Assembly: GCF_003590145.2 (NCBI RefSeq) | Contig: NZ_CP060436.1 | Coordinates: 153,501-217,500, forward strand | Origin: Pseudooceanicola algae | GTDB lineage: Bacteria > Pseudomonadota > Alphaproteobacteria > Rhodobacterales > Rhodobacteraceae | DNA: 64,000 nucleotides | Direction: 5' to 3' | Shown: positions 45,009-53,826 of the stretch, piece by piece | How the letters are laid out: every line of letters begins with the position of its first letter | Numbering within the stretch: position 1 is the stretch's first letter | Program-made: the position numbers and the translations under genes | Notes under the pieces: generated by a model | Database searches by the model: none | What the model saw: only the letters and a program-made list of their open reading frames with translations | What the model was told of the DNA's origin: nothing

Positions 45009-45704
45009 TCACGATTCGGTGGTTTTCGACGGGTCTGAATGCAGGAAGGCCGCGCGGGTCTTTTCCCAGGCGCGCCAGATCAGCTGTTCGGTGACATCGC
45101 GGGCCCCGGCGCCGCGACCGGCGCGGATTTCCGCGATCATGCGGGTGTTGCCCTCGATCATCGAGACCAGCATTTCCGGTGCATGCCGATAGGCGCGGTA
45201 ACGATAGCGCAGGGCCGAGACATCCAATTGCCGCAGCAGCCGCACCAGCACGGAATTGCCGCAACGATCATGCGACAGCATGGTCATCCGCACGTTGGCT
45301 TCGAAACCGGCAAGGGAATCGCCGCTGTCATGCGCGCGCTGCATCGCGGAAAGTTCGACCTGCAGCGCATCGGCCACGGCGGTGTGATCGGCAAGCTCGG
45401 CCAGCAGCCCGGCACAGGCCGCTTCCAGCGGGGCGCGGCATTGGGTGATCTCGTCCAGGGTCTGCACGGTCATTTCGGTCACCCGCGTCCCGATCCGGGG
45501 GCGGCGTTCGACAAGGCCGCGATTCTCCAGGATCTGGAAGGCCTCGCGCAGTGGCGACCGCGACACCCCGAGCTGCGCGCAGATTTCGGCTTCACGCAGC
45601 TTTTCGCCGGGGGCGAAGGTTTCGCGCACGATGGCGGCTTCAAGCCGGTCCGCGACCTCCAGCCCGATGGGCCGCAGTTGCAGTTGAGAGACGGGTTCAA
45701 TCAT
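45009..45704 (-). CDS. GntR family (FCD) transcriptional regulator
   Basis: The 231-residue protein has an N-terminal winged helix (LREAEICAQLGVSRSPLREAFQILENRGLV, residues 36-65) and a helical FCD ligand domain with conserved Asp, Arg and His residues that often bind a metal and an organic acid. It lies between the permease and dehydrogenase genes of one leftward unit and should control it. A GTATAC-containing motif overlaps the likely promoter of the oxygenase gene. The inducer is unknown. Confidence 0.92.
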   Translation of the reverse strand: MIEPVSQLQLRPIGLEVADRLEAAIVRETFAPGEKLREAEICAQLGVSRSPLREAFQILENRGLVERRPRIGTRVTEMTVQTLDEITQCRAPLEAACAGLLAELADHTAVADALQVELSAMQRAHDSGDSLAGFEANVRMTMLSHDRCGNSVLVRLLRQLDVSALRYRYRAYRHAPEMLVSMIEGNTRMIAEIRAGRGAGARDVTEQLIWRAWEKTRAAFLHSDPSKTTES

Positions 45705-45710
45705 GCTGCG

Positions 45711-46490
45711 TCAGTCACGGCGACCGAACAGGAGATCCGCGGTCACGACCAGGACAAGGGTCAGCAGGATGGAGACGGTGGACACGGCGGCGGCCTCGGG
45801 GGTGAAGTTGAAACGCAGATAGTCGAACAGCTGGATCGGCAGCGGGGCAGATCCGGTGCCCTTCAGGATGAAGGAAATTCCGAAAGTGTCAAAGCTGATG
45901 ATGAAGGCAAAGACCGCCCCCGTCGACAGGCCCGGCGCGATCAGCGGCAGGGTGATGCGACGGAAGGCCGTGTAGCGCGACGCGCCCAGGGTCCTTGCCG
46001 CCAGTTCGACCGAATTGTCCCGTGCCTGCAGCGATGTATTCACGTTCAGGAAGATGAAGGGCAGCGTCATCAGCACGTGGCCGGTGAACAGCGCGATCTT
46101 GTGCCGGGTGCCGATTCCGATTTCGTAAAAGAAGAACAGCAAGGCAATGGCCGTCAGGATCTCGGGCAGGATCAGCGGCAGCAGGACACCGATCCGCACC
46201 ACCTCGGCCTCGGGTCCGGCGTGGCGCACGAAATAGAGCGAGGCCATGGTGCCGAGCACCAGCGAAACCGCCGTGGCGCAGACCGCCAGGATTGCGGAAT
46301 AGAGGATCGCGTCGATGAAGACGTCATTGTCGAGGAACGTCCAGAACCAGCGCAGGCTAAGGCCCTGGGGCGGGAAGGTCAGGAAATTCCCCGCGTTGAG
46401 CGAGGCCAGCACGACCACCACGATTGGGGCCAGCAGGAAGACATAGACCAGTACGCGGAACAGGCCGAGAAGGGGAGTGGCTAGGCGCAT
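45711..46490 (-). CDS. ABC transporter permease, PotC-like
   Basis: The 259-residue permease has about six membrane segments and the EAA loop ELAARTLGASRYTAFRRITLP near residues 165-185, which docks on the ATPase. Its order with a PotB-like permease, PotA-like ATPase and PotD-like binding protein matches spermidine/putrescine-class importers. That class also carries other small amines and amino-acid-like compounds, so the substrate is open. It follows the partner permease gene by three bases. Confidence 0.92.
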   Translation of the reverse strand: MRLATPLLGLFRVLVYVFLLAPIVVVVLASLNAGNFLTFPPQGLSLRWFWTFLDNDVFIDAILYSAILAVCATAVSLVLGTMASLYFVRHAGPEAEVVRIGVLLPLILPEILTAIALLFFFYEIGIGTRHKIALFTGHVLMTLPFIFLNVNTSLQARDNSVELAARTLGASRYTAFRRITLPLIAPGLSTGAVFAFIISFDTFGISFILKGTGSAPLPIQLFDYLRFNFTPEAAAVSTVSILLTLVLVVTADLLFGRRD

Positions 46491-46493
46491 CTG

Positions 46494-47333
46494 TCAGGTC
46501 CATTTCATCCGGGTAAGGCGGGCAAAGATCAGCACGACAAGGCCGGCCGAGACCGCAAGGGTCAGCGCCATGGCCGATCCGAAGGGCCATTGGAACTGGT
46601 CGATCAGCGCATCCACAACCAGAAGGGTCGTGGTCTTGACGCGCATGCCCCCGACCAGCGACGGTGTCACATAGGACGAGATCGCAAGCACGAAGACCAG
46701 AATGCAGCCCGCCTGCACGCCGGGCATCGACACCGGGAAGGTCACGCGCCGGAAAATGGTAAAGCGCCGGGCCCCCAGCGACCGCGCGGCTTGGGCGATG
46801 GCGGGGTCCATGGATTGCAGCGACGACAGCAACGGCAGCACCATGAAGGGCAGGAACACATGCGCCAGCGCCAGGATCACGCCGAAGTTGTTGTACATCA
46901 GGGGCAGGGGCCGTTCGATCACCCCGAGATTACGCAGGGTCGAATTGATCACCCCGGAATTGCCCAGCAGGATCGTCCAGCCATAGCTGCGCACCACGAT
47001 GCCGACCAGCAGGGGCGACAGGACGATGCCGTACAGAAGGCCTCTCCACCGCCGCGAGGCGGTCGCGATATGCAGGGCGATCGGATAGCCGAGGATCAGG
47101 CAAAGCAGTGTCGTCGCCATACCAAGGGCCAGTGTCTGTGGCAGGGAGAGGGCGTAGTAGCTTTGGGTGAAGAACTGGCTGTACCCTTGCAGGCTGAAAC
47201 CCTGACCATAGGGCTGGCCATCGGCCGGGGCGCGAAAGCTCATGATCAGGACTGTGACGTAGGGCAGGATCACGAAAAGAAAGATCAGCGCCGCCGTGGG
47301 CAGGATCAGCAGGTAGCCGCGAAACCGGTTCAT
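46494..47333 (-). CDS. ABC transporter permease, PotB-like
   Basis: The 279-residue protein has six apparent membrane segments and an EAA loop AQAARSLGARRFTIFRRVTFP in the second half. It forms the pore with the PotC-like partner encoded next. Its ATG overlaps the stop of the ATPase gene by four bases (ATGA), so these subunits are translated in sequence. Functional class only; the substrate is inferred from neighbours. Confidence 0.92.
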   Translation of the reverse strand: MNRFRGYLLILPTAALIFLFVILPYVTVLIMSFRAPADGQPYGQGFSLQGYSQFFTQSYYALSLPQTLALGMATTLLCLILGYPIALHIATASRRWRGLLYGIVLSPLLVGIVVRSYGWTILLGNSGVINSTLRNLGVIERPLPLMYNNFGVILALAHVFLPFMVLPLLSSLQSMDPAIAQAARSLGARRFTIFRRVTFPVSMPGVQAGCILVFVLAISSYVTPSLVGGMRVKTTTLLVVDALIDQFQWPFGSAMALTLAVSAGLVVLIFARLTRMKWT

Positions 47334-48403
47334 GATGTCTCGGGCCCTTCGGTCAGGGGCAGCGACCAGAGGCGCGCGGGATCAAGGCGCAGCCCGACGG
47401 TGTCGCCCTCGAACAGGGCCTGGGTGGTCGGGCCGACCACGGAAAGGGCGCCGCAGTCGGTCTGGACCTGATACTCGACGTGGCCACCGCTGAAGTAACG
47501 CTTCTGGATGCGTCCGCCCAAGTGGCCATCGCCGGGGTCGGTCAGGCGGATCTGTTCCGGGCGCGCCATTAGGCGCATGCGGTCCTGCCAGGCGGCGGCC
47601 GGGCGCGTGCCAAGACGCAGCGTGGCACCTCCGGGCAGGGTAATCTGGGCGCTTGCGGCGTCGCCGCCGGTCACCGGCAGATCAAGGATGTTGGCATTGC
47701 CGACGAAGCGGGCCACCTGTTCGGTCGCCGGGGCGTTATAGACCGTTTCCGGAGCGGCGGCCTGGGCGATGTGCCCGCCGAACATGACCACCACCCGGTC
47801 GGACATGGTCATCGCCTCGTCCTGGTCATGGGTGACATAGATGGTGGTGATGCCGACGCGTTTCTGAAGGTCCCGAATGAAGCCGCGCATCTCGTCACGC
47901 AGCTTGGCATCCAGGTTGGCGAGCGGTTCATCCAGCAACAGGATTGCCGGTTCGATCACCAGCGCTCGGGCCAGGGCGACCCTTTGCTGCTGGCCACCCG
48001 ACAGGGCCTTGGGGAAGCGGTCGGCATAGGGGGTCAGCTGCACCATATCCATGGCGCGCGCGACCCGGTCGGCGATCTGCGATTTCGGCACGCGGCGCAT
48101 CTCGAGCCCGAAGGCGAGGTTCTGCACCACCGTCATATGGGGAAACAGGGCATAGGACTGAAACACCATGCCGATGTCGCGGTCCTCGGGCAGTTTGCGG
48201 GAAATATCCTTGTTGTCGAAATAGATGCGGCCATCCGTCACCTCTTCGAAACCGGCAATGCATTTCAGGGTGGTGGACTTTCCGCAGCCTGACGGACCCA
48301 GAAGCGAAACGAATTCACCATGGTTCACGTCGAGCGAGATGTCCTTGAGGGCGGCGGTCTTGCCATAGAATTTCTGCAGCGAGCGGAGCGAAACTTCGGT
48401 CAT
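47330..48403 (-). CDS. ABC transporter ATP-binding protein, PotA-like
   Basis: The 357-residue ATPase begins MTEVSLRSLQKFYG and carries Walker A GPSGCGKST near residue 38, the signature ALSGGQQQRVALARA, Walker B ILLLDEPLANLD and VTHDQDEAMTMSDR. A C-terminal TOBE-type domain follows (VTGGDAASAQITLPGG and beyond), as in PotA/FbpC proteins. The ATG at 48403 is chosen by homology; no good ribosome site precedes it. A terminator hairpin between it and the binding-protein gene should lower its expression. Confidence 0.92.
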   Translation of the reverse strand: MTEVSLRSLQKFYGKTAALKDISLDVNHGEFVSLLGPSGCGKSTTLKCIAGFEEVTDGRIYFDNKDISRKLPEDRDIGMVFQSYALFPHMTVVQNLAFGLEMRRVPKSQIADRVARAMDMVQLTPYADRFPKALSGGQQQRVALARALVIEPAILLLDEPLANLDAKLRDEMRGFIRDLQKRVGITTIYVTHDQDEAMTMSDRVVVMFGGHIAQAAAPETVYNAPATEQVARFVGNANILDLPVTGGDAASAQITLPGGATLRLGTRPAAAWQDRMRLMARPEQIRLTDPGDGHLGGRIQKRYFSGGHVEYQVQTDCGALSVVGPTTQALFEGDTVGLRLDPARLWSLPLTEGPETS

Positions 48404-48421
48404 GGGGGGCGAGCCGGTCCT

Positions 48422-48458
48422 TGAATAAAAAGCCCGCCCTGCGCAAAGGCAGGGCGGG
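48422..48458 (-). terminator. Intergenic terminator/attenuator between binding-protein and ATPase genes
   Basis: Read leftward, CCCGCCCTGC and GCAGGGCGGG pair perfectly over ten bases around a six-base loop, followed by CTTTTTATTC. It lies 20 bases after the binding-protein stop and inside the operon, so it probably ends most transcripts there. Confidence 0.8.
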
Positions 48459-48477
48459 AAGTTGGGGAGAGGTGTCG

Positions 48478-49524
48478 TTACGCGCCGAAGATCTCGTTCC
48501 AGCGGCGCGAAATTTCTTCGGCGTTCTCGTTCATCAGGTCCCAATCCCATGCGATGAACTGATCCATGGCCGCGCCGTGGACGGGCACGTCCTTTTGCAG
48601 GTCCTCGGGGACAGAGACCGTCTTGTTGACCGGCGACACGAAGAATTCGCGCATCAGCAGATCCTGACCTTCCGGCCCGAGAACGAAGTCGAGGTATTCA
48701 TAGGCGGCATCGCGCGCCGGGGTATTCTTGCAGATGTTGAAGGTCTGGTCCCACATCATCAGCCCTTCTTCGGGGATGATGCAATCTACCGGCAGGCCCT
48801 GGGTGCGCAGACGGGCGATTTCGCCGAAGTCGAAGGGCGCGACGGCGATTTCGCCGGTCGCCATGGCGGTGCTCATGTTGAAATCGGTCTGATAGACCGG
48901 CCCCAGTTCCTTCAGCATCTCGAAACCGGTGTCCAGATCGTCGATGCCGGAACCGTAGATCATCGAGGTCAGCATCAGGAACATCTTCCCGGCCGAATTC
49001 TTGATGTTGTAAAGGCCAAGGCGGCCCTTCAGCTCGGGGTTCTCCCACAGATCGGTCCAGGAGGTCGGCGCAGCCGAGATCATGTCGGTCCGGTACCCCA
49101 GCCCGATGGGAGAGATCAGGCCAACCGCCGCCCAGCCATCGGAGGCCGCGGTGGCGACCGGGTAGAGGTCGGCGTAATTGGGCAGCTTTTCCAGGTCGAG
49201 CTTTTCAAAGAAGCCTTCGTCGCGCAGGATCGTCGCGTAGATCTCGTTCGTCATCAGGCAGCTGTAGGGCGGGTTGTCCGAGCCGGCAGCACGCAGGTTG
49301 GTGGTATAGGTCCGGCCCAGGCCGATATCCAGCGTCGGTTCCACGCCGCTTTGTTCGCTGAATGCCGGGATCAGGATGTCGCGCCAGAATTTCTCCCAGG
49401 AGCCACCATAGGTGGTGATCACCAGGTTTTCGGCCTGGGCGCGGACGGCGGGGACGTTTAGGACAGTGGCCCCGCCAAGGGCGACAAGCGCCTGAAGCAT
49501 GCGGCGACGGTTGAAGTCGGTCAT
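48478..49524 (-). CDS. PotD-like exported substrate-binding protein
   Basis: The 348-residue protein has an NRRRML twin-arginine-like start and a hydrophobic signal ending AVRAQAENL near residue 32. The mature part follows the PotD/PotF (SBP class D) layout: VITTYGGSWEKFWRD, an SLMTNEIYATI loop and the MMWDQTFNICKNTP segment. It should pick up the substrate in the periplasm. Its neighbours suggest something other than plain polyamine, perhaps a nucleoside-related or N-containing compound, but this is inference. Confidence 0.9.
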   Translation of the reverse strand: MTDFNRRRMLQALVALGGATVLNVPAVRAQAENLVITTYGGSWEKFWRDILIPAFSEQSGVEPTLDIGLGRTYTTNLRAAGSDNPPYSCLMTNEIYATILRDEGFFEKLDLEKLPNYADLYPVATAASDGWAAVGLISPIGLGYRTDMISAAPTSWTDLWENPELKGRLGLYNIKNSAGKMFLMLTSMIYGSGIDDLDTGFEMLKELGPVYQTDFNMSTAMATGEIAVAPFDFGEIARLRTQGLPVDCIIPEEGLMMWDQTFNICKNTPARDAAYEYLDFVLGPEGQDLLMREFFVSPVNKTVSVPEDLQKDVPVHGAAMDQFIAWDWDLMNENAEEISRRWNEIFGA

Positions 49525-49573
49525 GTGGTCATTTCCCTGTTGTTTGGTGCCTTTCAGGTGCCTTTACAGGCCC

Positions 49574-50548
49574 TCAGGACGCTTTTTTGCGGTAGTCGTA
49601 GTTCTTGTTGAGCCGTTCAAGAAGATAGTCCCCGTAAAGAACAGGCTCCATTTGCGGCGTTTCGCCGGCTTCGAGCATCGCCGGTGGGCATTCCACCAGC
49701 GCCCGCATCGAGGGGTCGTAGAAGAAGGGCTGCGAATAGCGGCCCCGGCGGCTGAGGTTCTTGACCCGGTGCGGGGTCGAGACGAAGCGCCCGTTGGACC
49801 ATTTGGCCAGGATGTCACCCACATTCATTACGAAGGTGTTTTCGATCGGTGGAGCGGGGATCCAGTCGCCGCGCTTGTTGCGCACCTCGAGGCCGCCGAC
49901 GTTGTCCTGCTTCAGCAACGTGACGAAACCGTAATCGGTATGGGGCGCGGAGCCGAACAATTCTTCTTCGTTCGCCTGTTCGGGATAGTGCAGAAGCCGC
50001 AGGAACAGGGTCGGATCCTGGAAATGCTGCGCAAACCAGTCACGCGGCAGGCCAAGCGCCTCGGCCAGGCCGCCGGCGATGCGTTCGCCGAGCACGGTCA
50101 TCTCGGCCATGTAGGCAAGGGCGGTCTCGCGCACTTCGGGCAGGCGTTCGGGGAATTGGTTGGGGCCTTGCAGCGGTTCGCCGAAATGGGGCGCATCCTC
50201 GGGGATCTCATGCATGACCATGAGGCTTTCGGACTGGTTTGGCCGGGTTACCTTCGCCACCGAGGAGGTGACGATCGTCGAAGACGACATCGGCATGTAG
50301 CCCCGGTGGAATTCGTTGATGCGCATCGCCTGTTTTTCTTTGTCGTCAAGCGCGTGGATCGCAACGTTCATCTCGCGCATCCGGTCGACAAGGTCTTCGG
50401 GCACGCCGTGATTGGACAGATAGGCAAAGCCCGAGGTTTCCAGCGCCGTCTTGAGATCGGCCACGGATTCGCTGCGTGCCGCTTCGGTTGCACCGTCCGC
50501 GAGCCCGGAAAGATCCACGATCGGAATGTTGTCGAATTCGCCTTTCAC
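49574..50548 (-). CDS. Isopenicillin-N-synthase-like 2-oxoglutarate/Fe(II) oxygenase
   Basis: The 324-residue protein has the N-terminal DIOX_N-like part (IPIVDLSGLADG) and a 2OG-Fe(II) core with iron ligands His203, Asp205 (APHTDYGFVT) and His260 (STPHRVKNL), and the 2-oxoglutarate pair Arg270/Ser272 (RGRYSQPFF). The start is a GTG at 50548 with AAGAGGTG upstream; no ATG fits. This family includes thymine-7-hydroxylase and pyrimidine-nucleoside hydroxylases as well as biosynthetic enzymes. Being first in the importer operon and divergent from a nucleoside hydrolase, it may oxidise a base or nucleoside; that is inference. Confidence 0.9.
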   Translation of the reverse strand: MKGEFDNIPIVDLSGLADGATEAARSESVADLKTALETSGFAYLSNHGVPEDLVDRMREMNVAIHALDDKEKQAMRINEFHRGYMPMSSSTIVTSSVAKVTRPNQSESLMVMHEIPEDAPHFGEPLQGPNQFPERLPEVRETALAYMAEMTVLGERIAGGLAEALGLPRDWFAQHFQDPTLFLRLLHYPEQANEEELFGSAPHTDYGFVTLLKQDNVGGLEVRNKRGDWIPAPPIENTFVMNVGDILAKWSNGRFVSTPHRVKNLSRRGRYSQPFFYDPSMRALVECPPAMLEAGETPQMEPVLYGDYLLERLNKNYDYRKKAS

Positions 50549-50568
50549 AATGCACCTCTTTTTTGCAT

Positions 50569-50580
50569 ATTGTATACCAA
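50569..50580. promoter_or_regulatory. Candidate GntR operator over the oxygenase promoter
   Basis: ATTGTATACCAA contains GTATAC and resembles the ATTGTATACAAT-type sites of FCD regulators. On the leftward strand TACAAT can be the -10 box about 20 bases before the oxygenase GTG, so binding would block it. Only one of the two outer half-sites is well matched. Confidence 0.4.
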
Positions 50581-50713
50581 AATTAAAAAGGGACGTCTGG
50601 GAAGGGCCTGTCAGAGAAATCGGACAGAAAATCCGGGACATTGTCGCGAGCGCACAGAAATGTAGCGCGGATGTATCTTTCAGCCTTTCAGACCCATGGA
50701 AAAGGAGACCGCC

Positions 50714-51664
50714 ATGCCGCGTCACCCAGTTATTATCGATACCGATCCGGGACAGGACGATGCCTTTGCGATTCTGCTGGCGCTTGGCGCGCCGCAGCTC
50801 AAGGTGCTGGGGCTGACGACCGTCGCGGGCAACATGGGGCTGACGCAGACGACCGACAATGCGCGGCGGATCGTGGAACTGGCCGGGCGGGGTGATCTGC
50901 CGGTCCATGCCGGTGCGCCACGCCCCCTGCTGCGCAAGCCGCGTCCGGTGCCGGAAATCCACGGTGACACCGGGATCGATGGCTGGGACTGGGCGCCCGC
51001 ACGGCAGGGCCCGGCAGAAGGCCATGCGGTCGATTTCCTGATCGAGACAGTGATGCAGCACCCCGAGCCTGTCACTCTTGTAGCGCTCGGGCCGCAGACC
51101 AATATCGCCATGGCCTTGCGCCGTGAACCCCGAATGGCGGATCGCCTTGCCCGCATCGTCTTCATGGGCGGCGGGTATTTTGAAGGCGGCAACATGTCTC
51201 CGGCGGCGGAGTACAACATCTTGGTGGACCCCGAGGCCGCGCGGATCGTGCTTGGCGCGGGGGTGCCGGTGACGGCGGTGCCGCTGGATTGCACCCATGC
51301 CGCACCTGCGCCGGTGAACTGGTCGGCGAGGCTGGCAGCGCATGGATCGCAGGTCATGCTGGCCTGCGCGGGGATGATGGAATTCTTCGAACGCTACGGG
51401 AACGAGAAGTACCAGACGCAGTCGCGGCCGCTTCATGACGCGGTGGCGGTGGCGGCCCTGCTTTGGCCCGACTTGTTTACCGGGCGCCTTTGTCCCGTGG
51501 ATGTGGAATGCGCCGGCGAGTTGACGACCGGCATGACCGTGGTCGACTGGCTGCGTCAGACCGGGCAGCCCGACAATTGCCTGTGGCTGAACGGCTGCAC
51601 AGATCCGGCCGAGCTTTATGCCCGGATCGAAAAGGCATTGCTGAACCTGCCCATCGGGGCCTGA
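50714..51664 (+). CDS. Inosine-uridine preferring nucleoside hydrolase family protein
   Basis: The 316-residue protein has the calcium-binding motif IIDTDPGQDDA (Asp9, Asp11, Asp15, Asp16) and the ribose-site region VALGPQTNIAMAL and MGGGYFEGGN, with the late HDAVAVAALL histidine-aspartate pair. These enzymes split N-ribosides into base and ribose. The ATG at 50714 follows AAGGAGACCGCC. It is divergent from the oxygenase and importer operon, with a shared 165-base control region, and fits a nucleoside-related pathway. Substrate specificity is unknown. Confidence 0.92.
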   Translation: MPRHPVIIDTDPGQDDAFAILLALGAPQLKVLGLTTVAGNMGLTQTTDNARRIVELAGRGDLPVHAGAPRPLLRKPRPVPEIHGDTGIDGWDWAPARQGPAEGHAVDFLIETVMQHPEPVTLVALGPQTNIAMALRREPRMADRLARIVFMGGGYFEGGNMSPAAEYNILVDPEAARIVLGAGVPVTAVPLDCTHAAPAPVNWSARLAAHGSQVMLACAGMMEFFERYGNEKYQTQSRPLHDAVAVAALLWPDLFTGRLCPVDVECAGELTTGMTVVDWLRQTGQPDNCLWLNGCTDPAELYARIEKALLNLPIGA

Positions 51665-51667
51665 AGG

Positions 51668-52957
51668 CTACGCCCTGGGCCGCTGCGACAGGATCGCGGC
51701 GGCAGCGGTCGCGCCCGATGTGATCGCGCTTTCCAGGGTGCAGGGCAAACCATTGTCGACCTGCGCCCCGGCCACCATGAGGTTGCGCAGCAGGGATCGC
51801 GTTGCGGGCCTTTGGCGCAAGGACTGCGGTGATTGATCGAAGGTCGCCGCGCGCATGCGGACTAACCGGCTGGCAAGGGGGCGGGCCATCGGGAAACCAG
51901 CGGCATGGGCGACTTCGGACCAGAGCCGTTCCAGACTCGCGTCGGAGGACAACCCGTCCAGTGGCGATGTCTCGGCGGCGGAAATGGTGACCGACAGCAC
52001 GTCGTCGCGCCGAAACACCCAATGCCCGGCCCCGCCGAGCAGCCCGAGCAGCGGCGGAATCGCCTGTGCAAGCTCCGGGGCTACGCGGAAATGCGCGTTC
52101 AGAATCGTGAGGCCGGCACCGGGGGCGGGAACGCCGGGCAGCAAGGCCGCCTGCGCATCGGGCGGCACGGCTAGCACGACCTGATCACGGGGAGCCAGAG
52201 CGATCCGCGTGCCATCGGAAAAGGTGAGCGCGCTGGCCTGATTATCGGTCTGTTCGATGGCGGCAAGCTGTTGGCGCATGTTGAACGTCGCCCCAAGGTC
52301 TTTCAGCCGTGCCACGGCGGGATCGACCAGCGCCGGCCCCAGACCAAGCGGGGCGAAGACCGGACGACAGGCGCGCGTGCCGCGCAGGAAGGTCAGCGCA
52401 AGGGTATGGCGCATCAATCGGGCCGAGGCGGCCTCGGGCGGGGCATTCAGCACACCGAGGCACAGTGGCTGCCAAAGGGCCCGCCACAGCGGCCCCCGAC
52501 GGCGGATGGTTTCGGCCAGCGTGCTGTCCGATCCGGCAAAGACGAGGCGCACCATATCCGGCAGATCCTTCAGGGCCGTGCCGGGCGGGCGGCTGCCGCG
52601 GGAAAGTGCCCCGAGCGGTCCGCGCGGCAGGCGCAGGGTCCAGCGCGTGTCACCGACCCGATCGAAGAAGGCGAATTCCGGCGCGCCGATCTGCAAGCGG
52701 TCCGTCGCGCCGATGCGCGCCGCATGATCCAGCACCGCGCTATTGCCAGACAGGATCAGGTGGCTGCCAGTGTCGACCAGCCGGTCAAGGCGGCTGTCAT
52801 GGTAGCTGCGACACAACCCACCTGCATGGGCCGTCGCCTCGTGCAGAATGACGCGGAACCGATGGTCCTCGGCCAGATGAAGCGCGGCGGACAGCCCGGC
52901 CATACCCGCCCCGATGACATGGACTACGGGCTTTGCCGCTACCTGTGTCCCGGGCAT
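51668..52957 (-). CDS. hpnE: Hydroxysqualene dehydroxylase (HpnE)
   Basis: The 429-residue flavoprotein has the FAD motif VHVIGAGMAGLSAALHL near residues 12-28 and the amine-oxidase/phytoene-desaturase-like fold with GGLCRSY and a C-terminal VAGAQVDNGLPCTLESAITSG. HpnE reduces hydroxysqualene to squalene with a flavin cofactor. Its place after hpnC and hpnD fixes the assignment; alone it could pass for a carotenoid enzyme. It starts three bases after the hpnD stop and is convergent with the nucleoside hydrolase gene. No squalene-hopene cyclase is in the window. Confidence 0.92.
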   Translation of the reverse strand: MPGTQVAAKPVVHVIGAGMAGLSAALHLAEDHRFRVILHEATAHAGGLCRSYHDSRLDRLVDTGSHLILSGNSAVLDHAARIGATDRLQIGAPEFAFFDRVGDTRWTLRLPRGPLGALSRGSRPPGTALKDLPDMVRLVFAGSDSTLAETIRRRGPLWRALWQPLCLGVLNAPPEAASARLMRHTLALTFLRGTRACRPVFAPLGLGPALVDPAVARLKDLGATFNMRQQLAAIEQTDNQASALTFSDGTRIALAPRDQVVLAVPPDAQAALLPGVPAPGAGLTILNAHFRVAPELAQAIPPLLGLLGGAGHWVFRRDDVLSVTISAAETSPLDGLSSDASLERLWSEVAHAAGFPMARPLASRLVRMRAATFDQSPQSLRQRPATRSLLRNLMVAGAQVDNGLPCTLESAITSGATAAAAILSQRPRA

Positions 52958-52959
52958 CC

Positions 52960-53826
52960 TCAGCGTCCAGGACGAATGGCGAAGGCCAGCCCGTCGGTCA
53001 GCTTGCGCCAGCCGGCACGGCGCGGGGGCTGGCGGGACCAGTCGGTCTCCATCCGGGACAACAGCGCCACATAGGGGCCGGCCATCATCAGTGCGGGAAA
53101 GATCGCGCGGCGCGGGTGGTTGGGGATCTCGGCGCGGGCCCGGAGCAGGCTGTCGCGGGCCATGACGCCCAGAAGGCGCCGGGCCTCGGGCAGGGCAGGG
53201 TGGCCGGGCACCGCCTTTGGATCGGCAGGGAGGCCCGTCGTGGCCAGCACCGTCCGGGGAATATAAAGACGCCCCATCGCGGCATCCTCGGACACGTCGC
53301 GGATGATGTTGATCAGCTGCATGGCGCGGGCCAGCGACAGGGCAAACTCTTCGCTTTGCTCACCGCGCCAACCGCCGAAGATCCGCATGGCGAGGATCCC
53401 CACGGCCCCGGCGACACAGCGGATGTAATGGTCCAGCTCGGGGGCGCTCGGGGCGATGATGGGGGTGGCGTCCAACTGCATGCCCTCGACGATCCGCGCC
53501 AGCTCTGCCTGCGGCAGGTCATGAGTGCGCGCGGCAAGGGCCAGTTCCGCCCCGATCGGGGTCTGGGCGCGGCCGTCATAGGCGCGGGCCAGTTCCTGCC
53601 GCCAATCCTGCAGCCCTTGTTTCCGGGCTTCGGGCGGGGCATCGCCATCGGCGATATCATCGACCACCCGGCTGAAGGCATAGACTGCGTAAATCGCGCG
53701 CCGCCGGGGCACGGGCAGCAACCGCATCCCCATTTCAAAGGAAGACCCGGAGGCGCTGACCAGGCGGCGCGTCTCGGCGGCGGTCTCGTCATCGGCGATC
53801 CGGGGGGGCGCGACGGTGTAGGTCAT
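52960..53826 (-). CDS. hpnD: Presqualene diphosphate synthase (HpnD)
   Basis: The 288-residue prenyl-condensing enzyme has the two Asp-rich motifs VVDDIADGD (near residue 54) and INIIRDVSEDAAMGRLYIP, typical of squalene/phytoene synthases. HpnD joins two farnesyl diphosphates to presqualene diphosphate, the first step of the three-enzyme bacterial squalene route. Its ATG lies in an ATGA overlap with hpnC. The set acts at the inner membrane. Confidence 0.93.
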   Translation of the reverse strand: MTYTVAPPRIADDETAAETRRLVSASGSSFEMGMRLLPVPRRRAIYAVYAFSRVVDDIADGDAPPEARKQGLQDWRQELARAYDGRAQTPIGAELALAARTHDLPQAELARIVEGMQLDATPIIAPSAPELDHYIRCVAGAVGILAMRIFGGWRGEQSEEFALSLARAMQLINIIRDVSEDAAMGRLYIPRTVLATTGLPADPKAVPGHPALPEARRLLGVMARDSLLRARAEIPNHPRRAIFPALMMAGPYVALLSRMETDWSRQPPRRAGWRKLTDGLAFAIRPGR

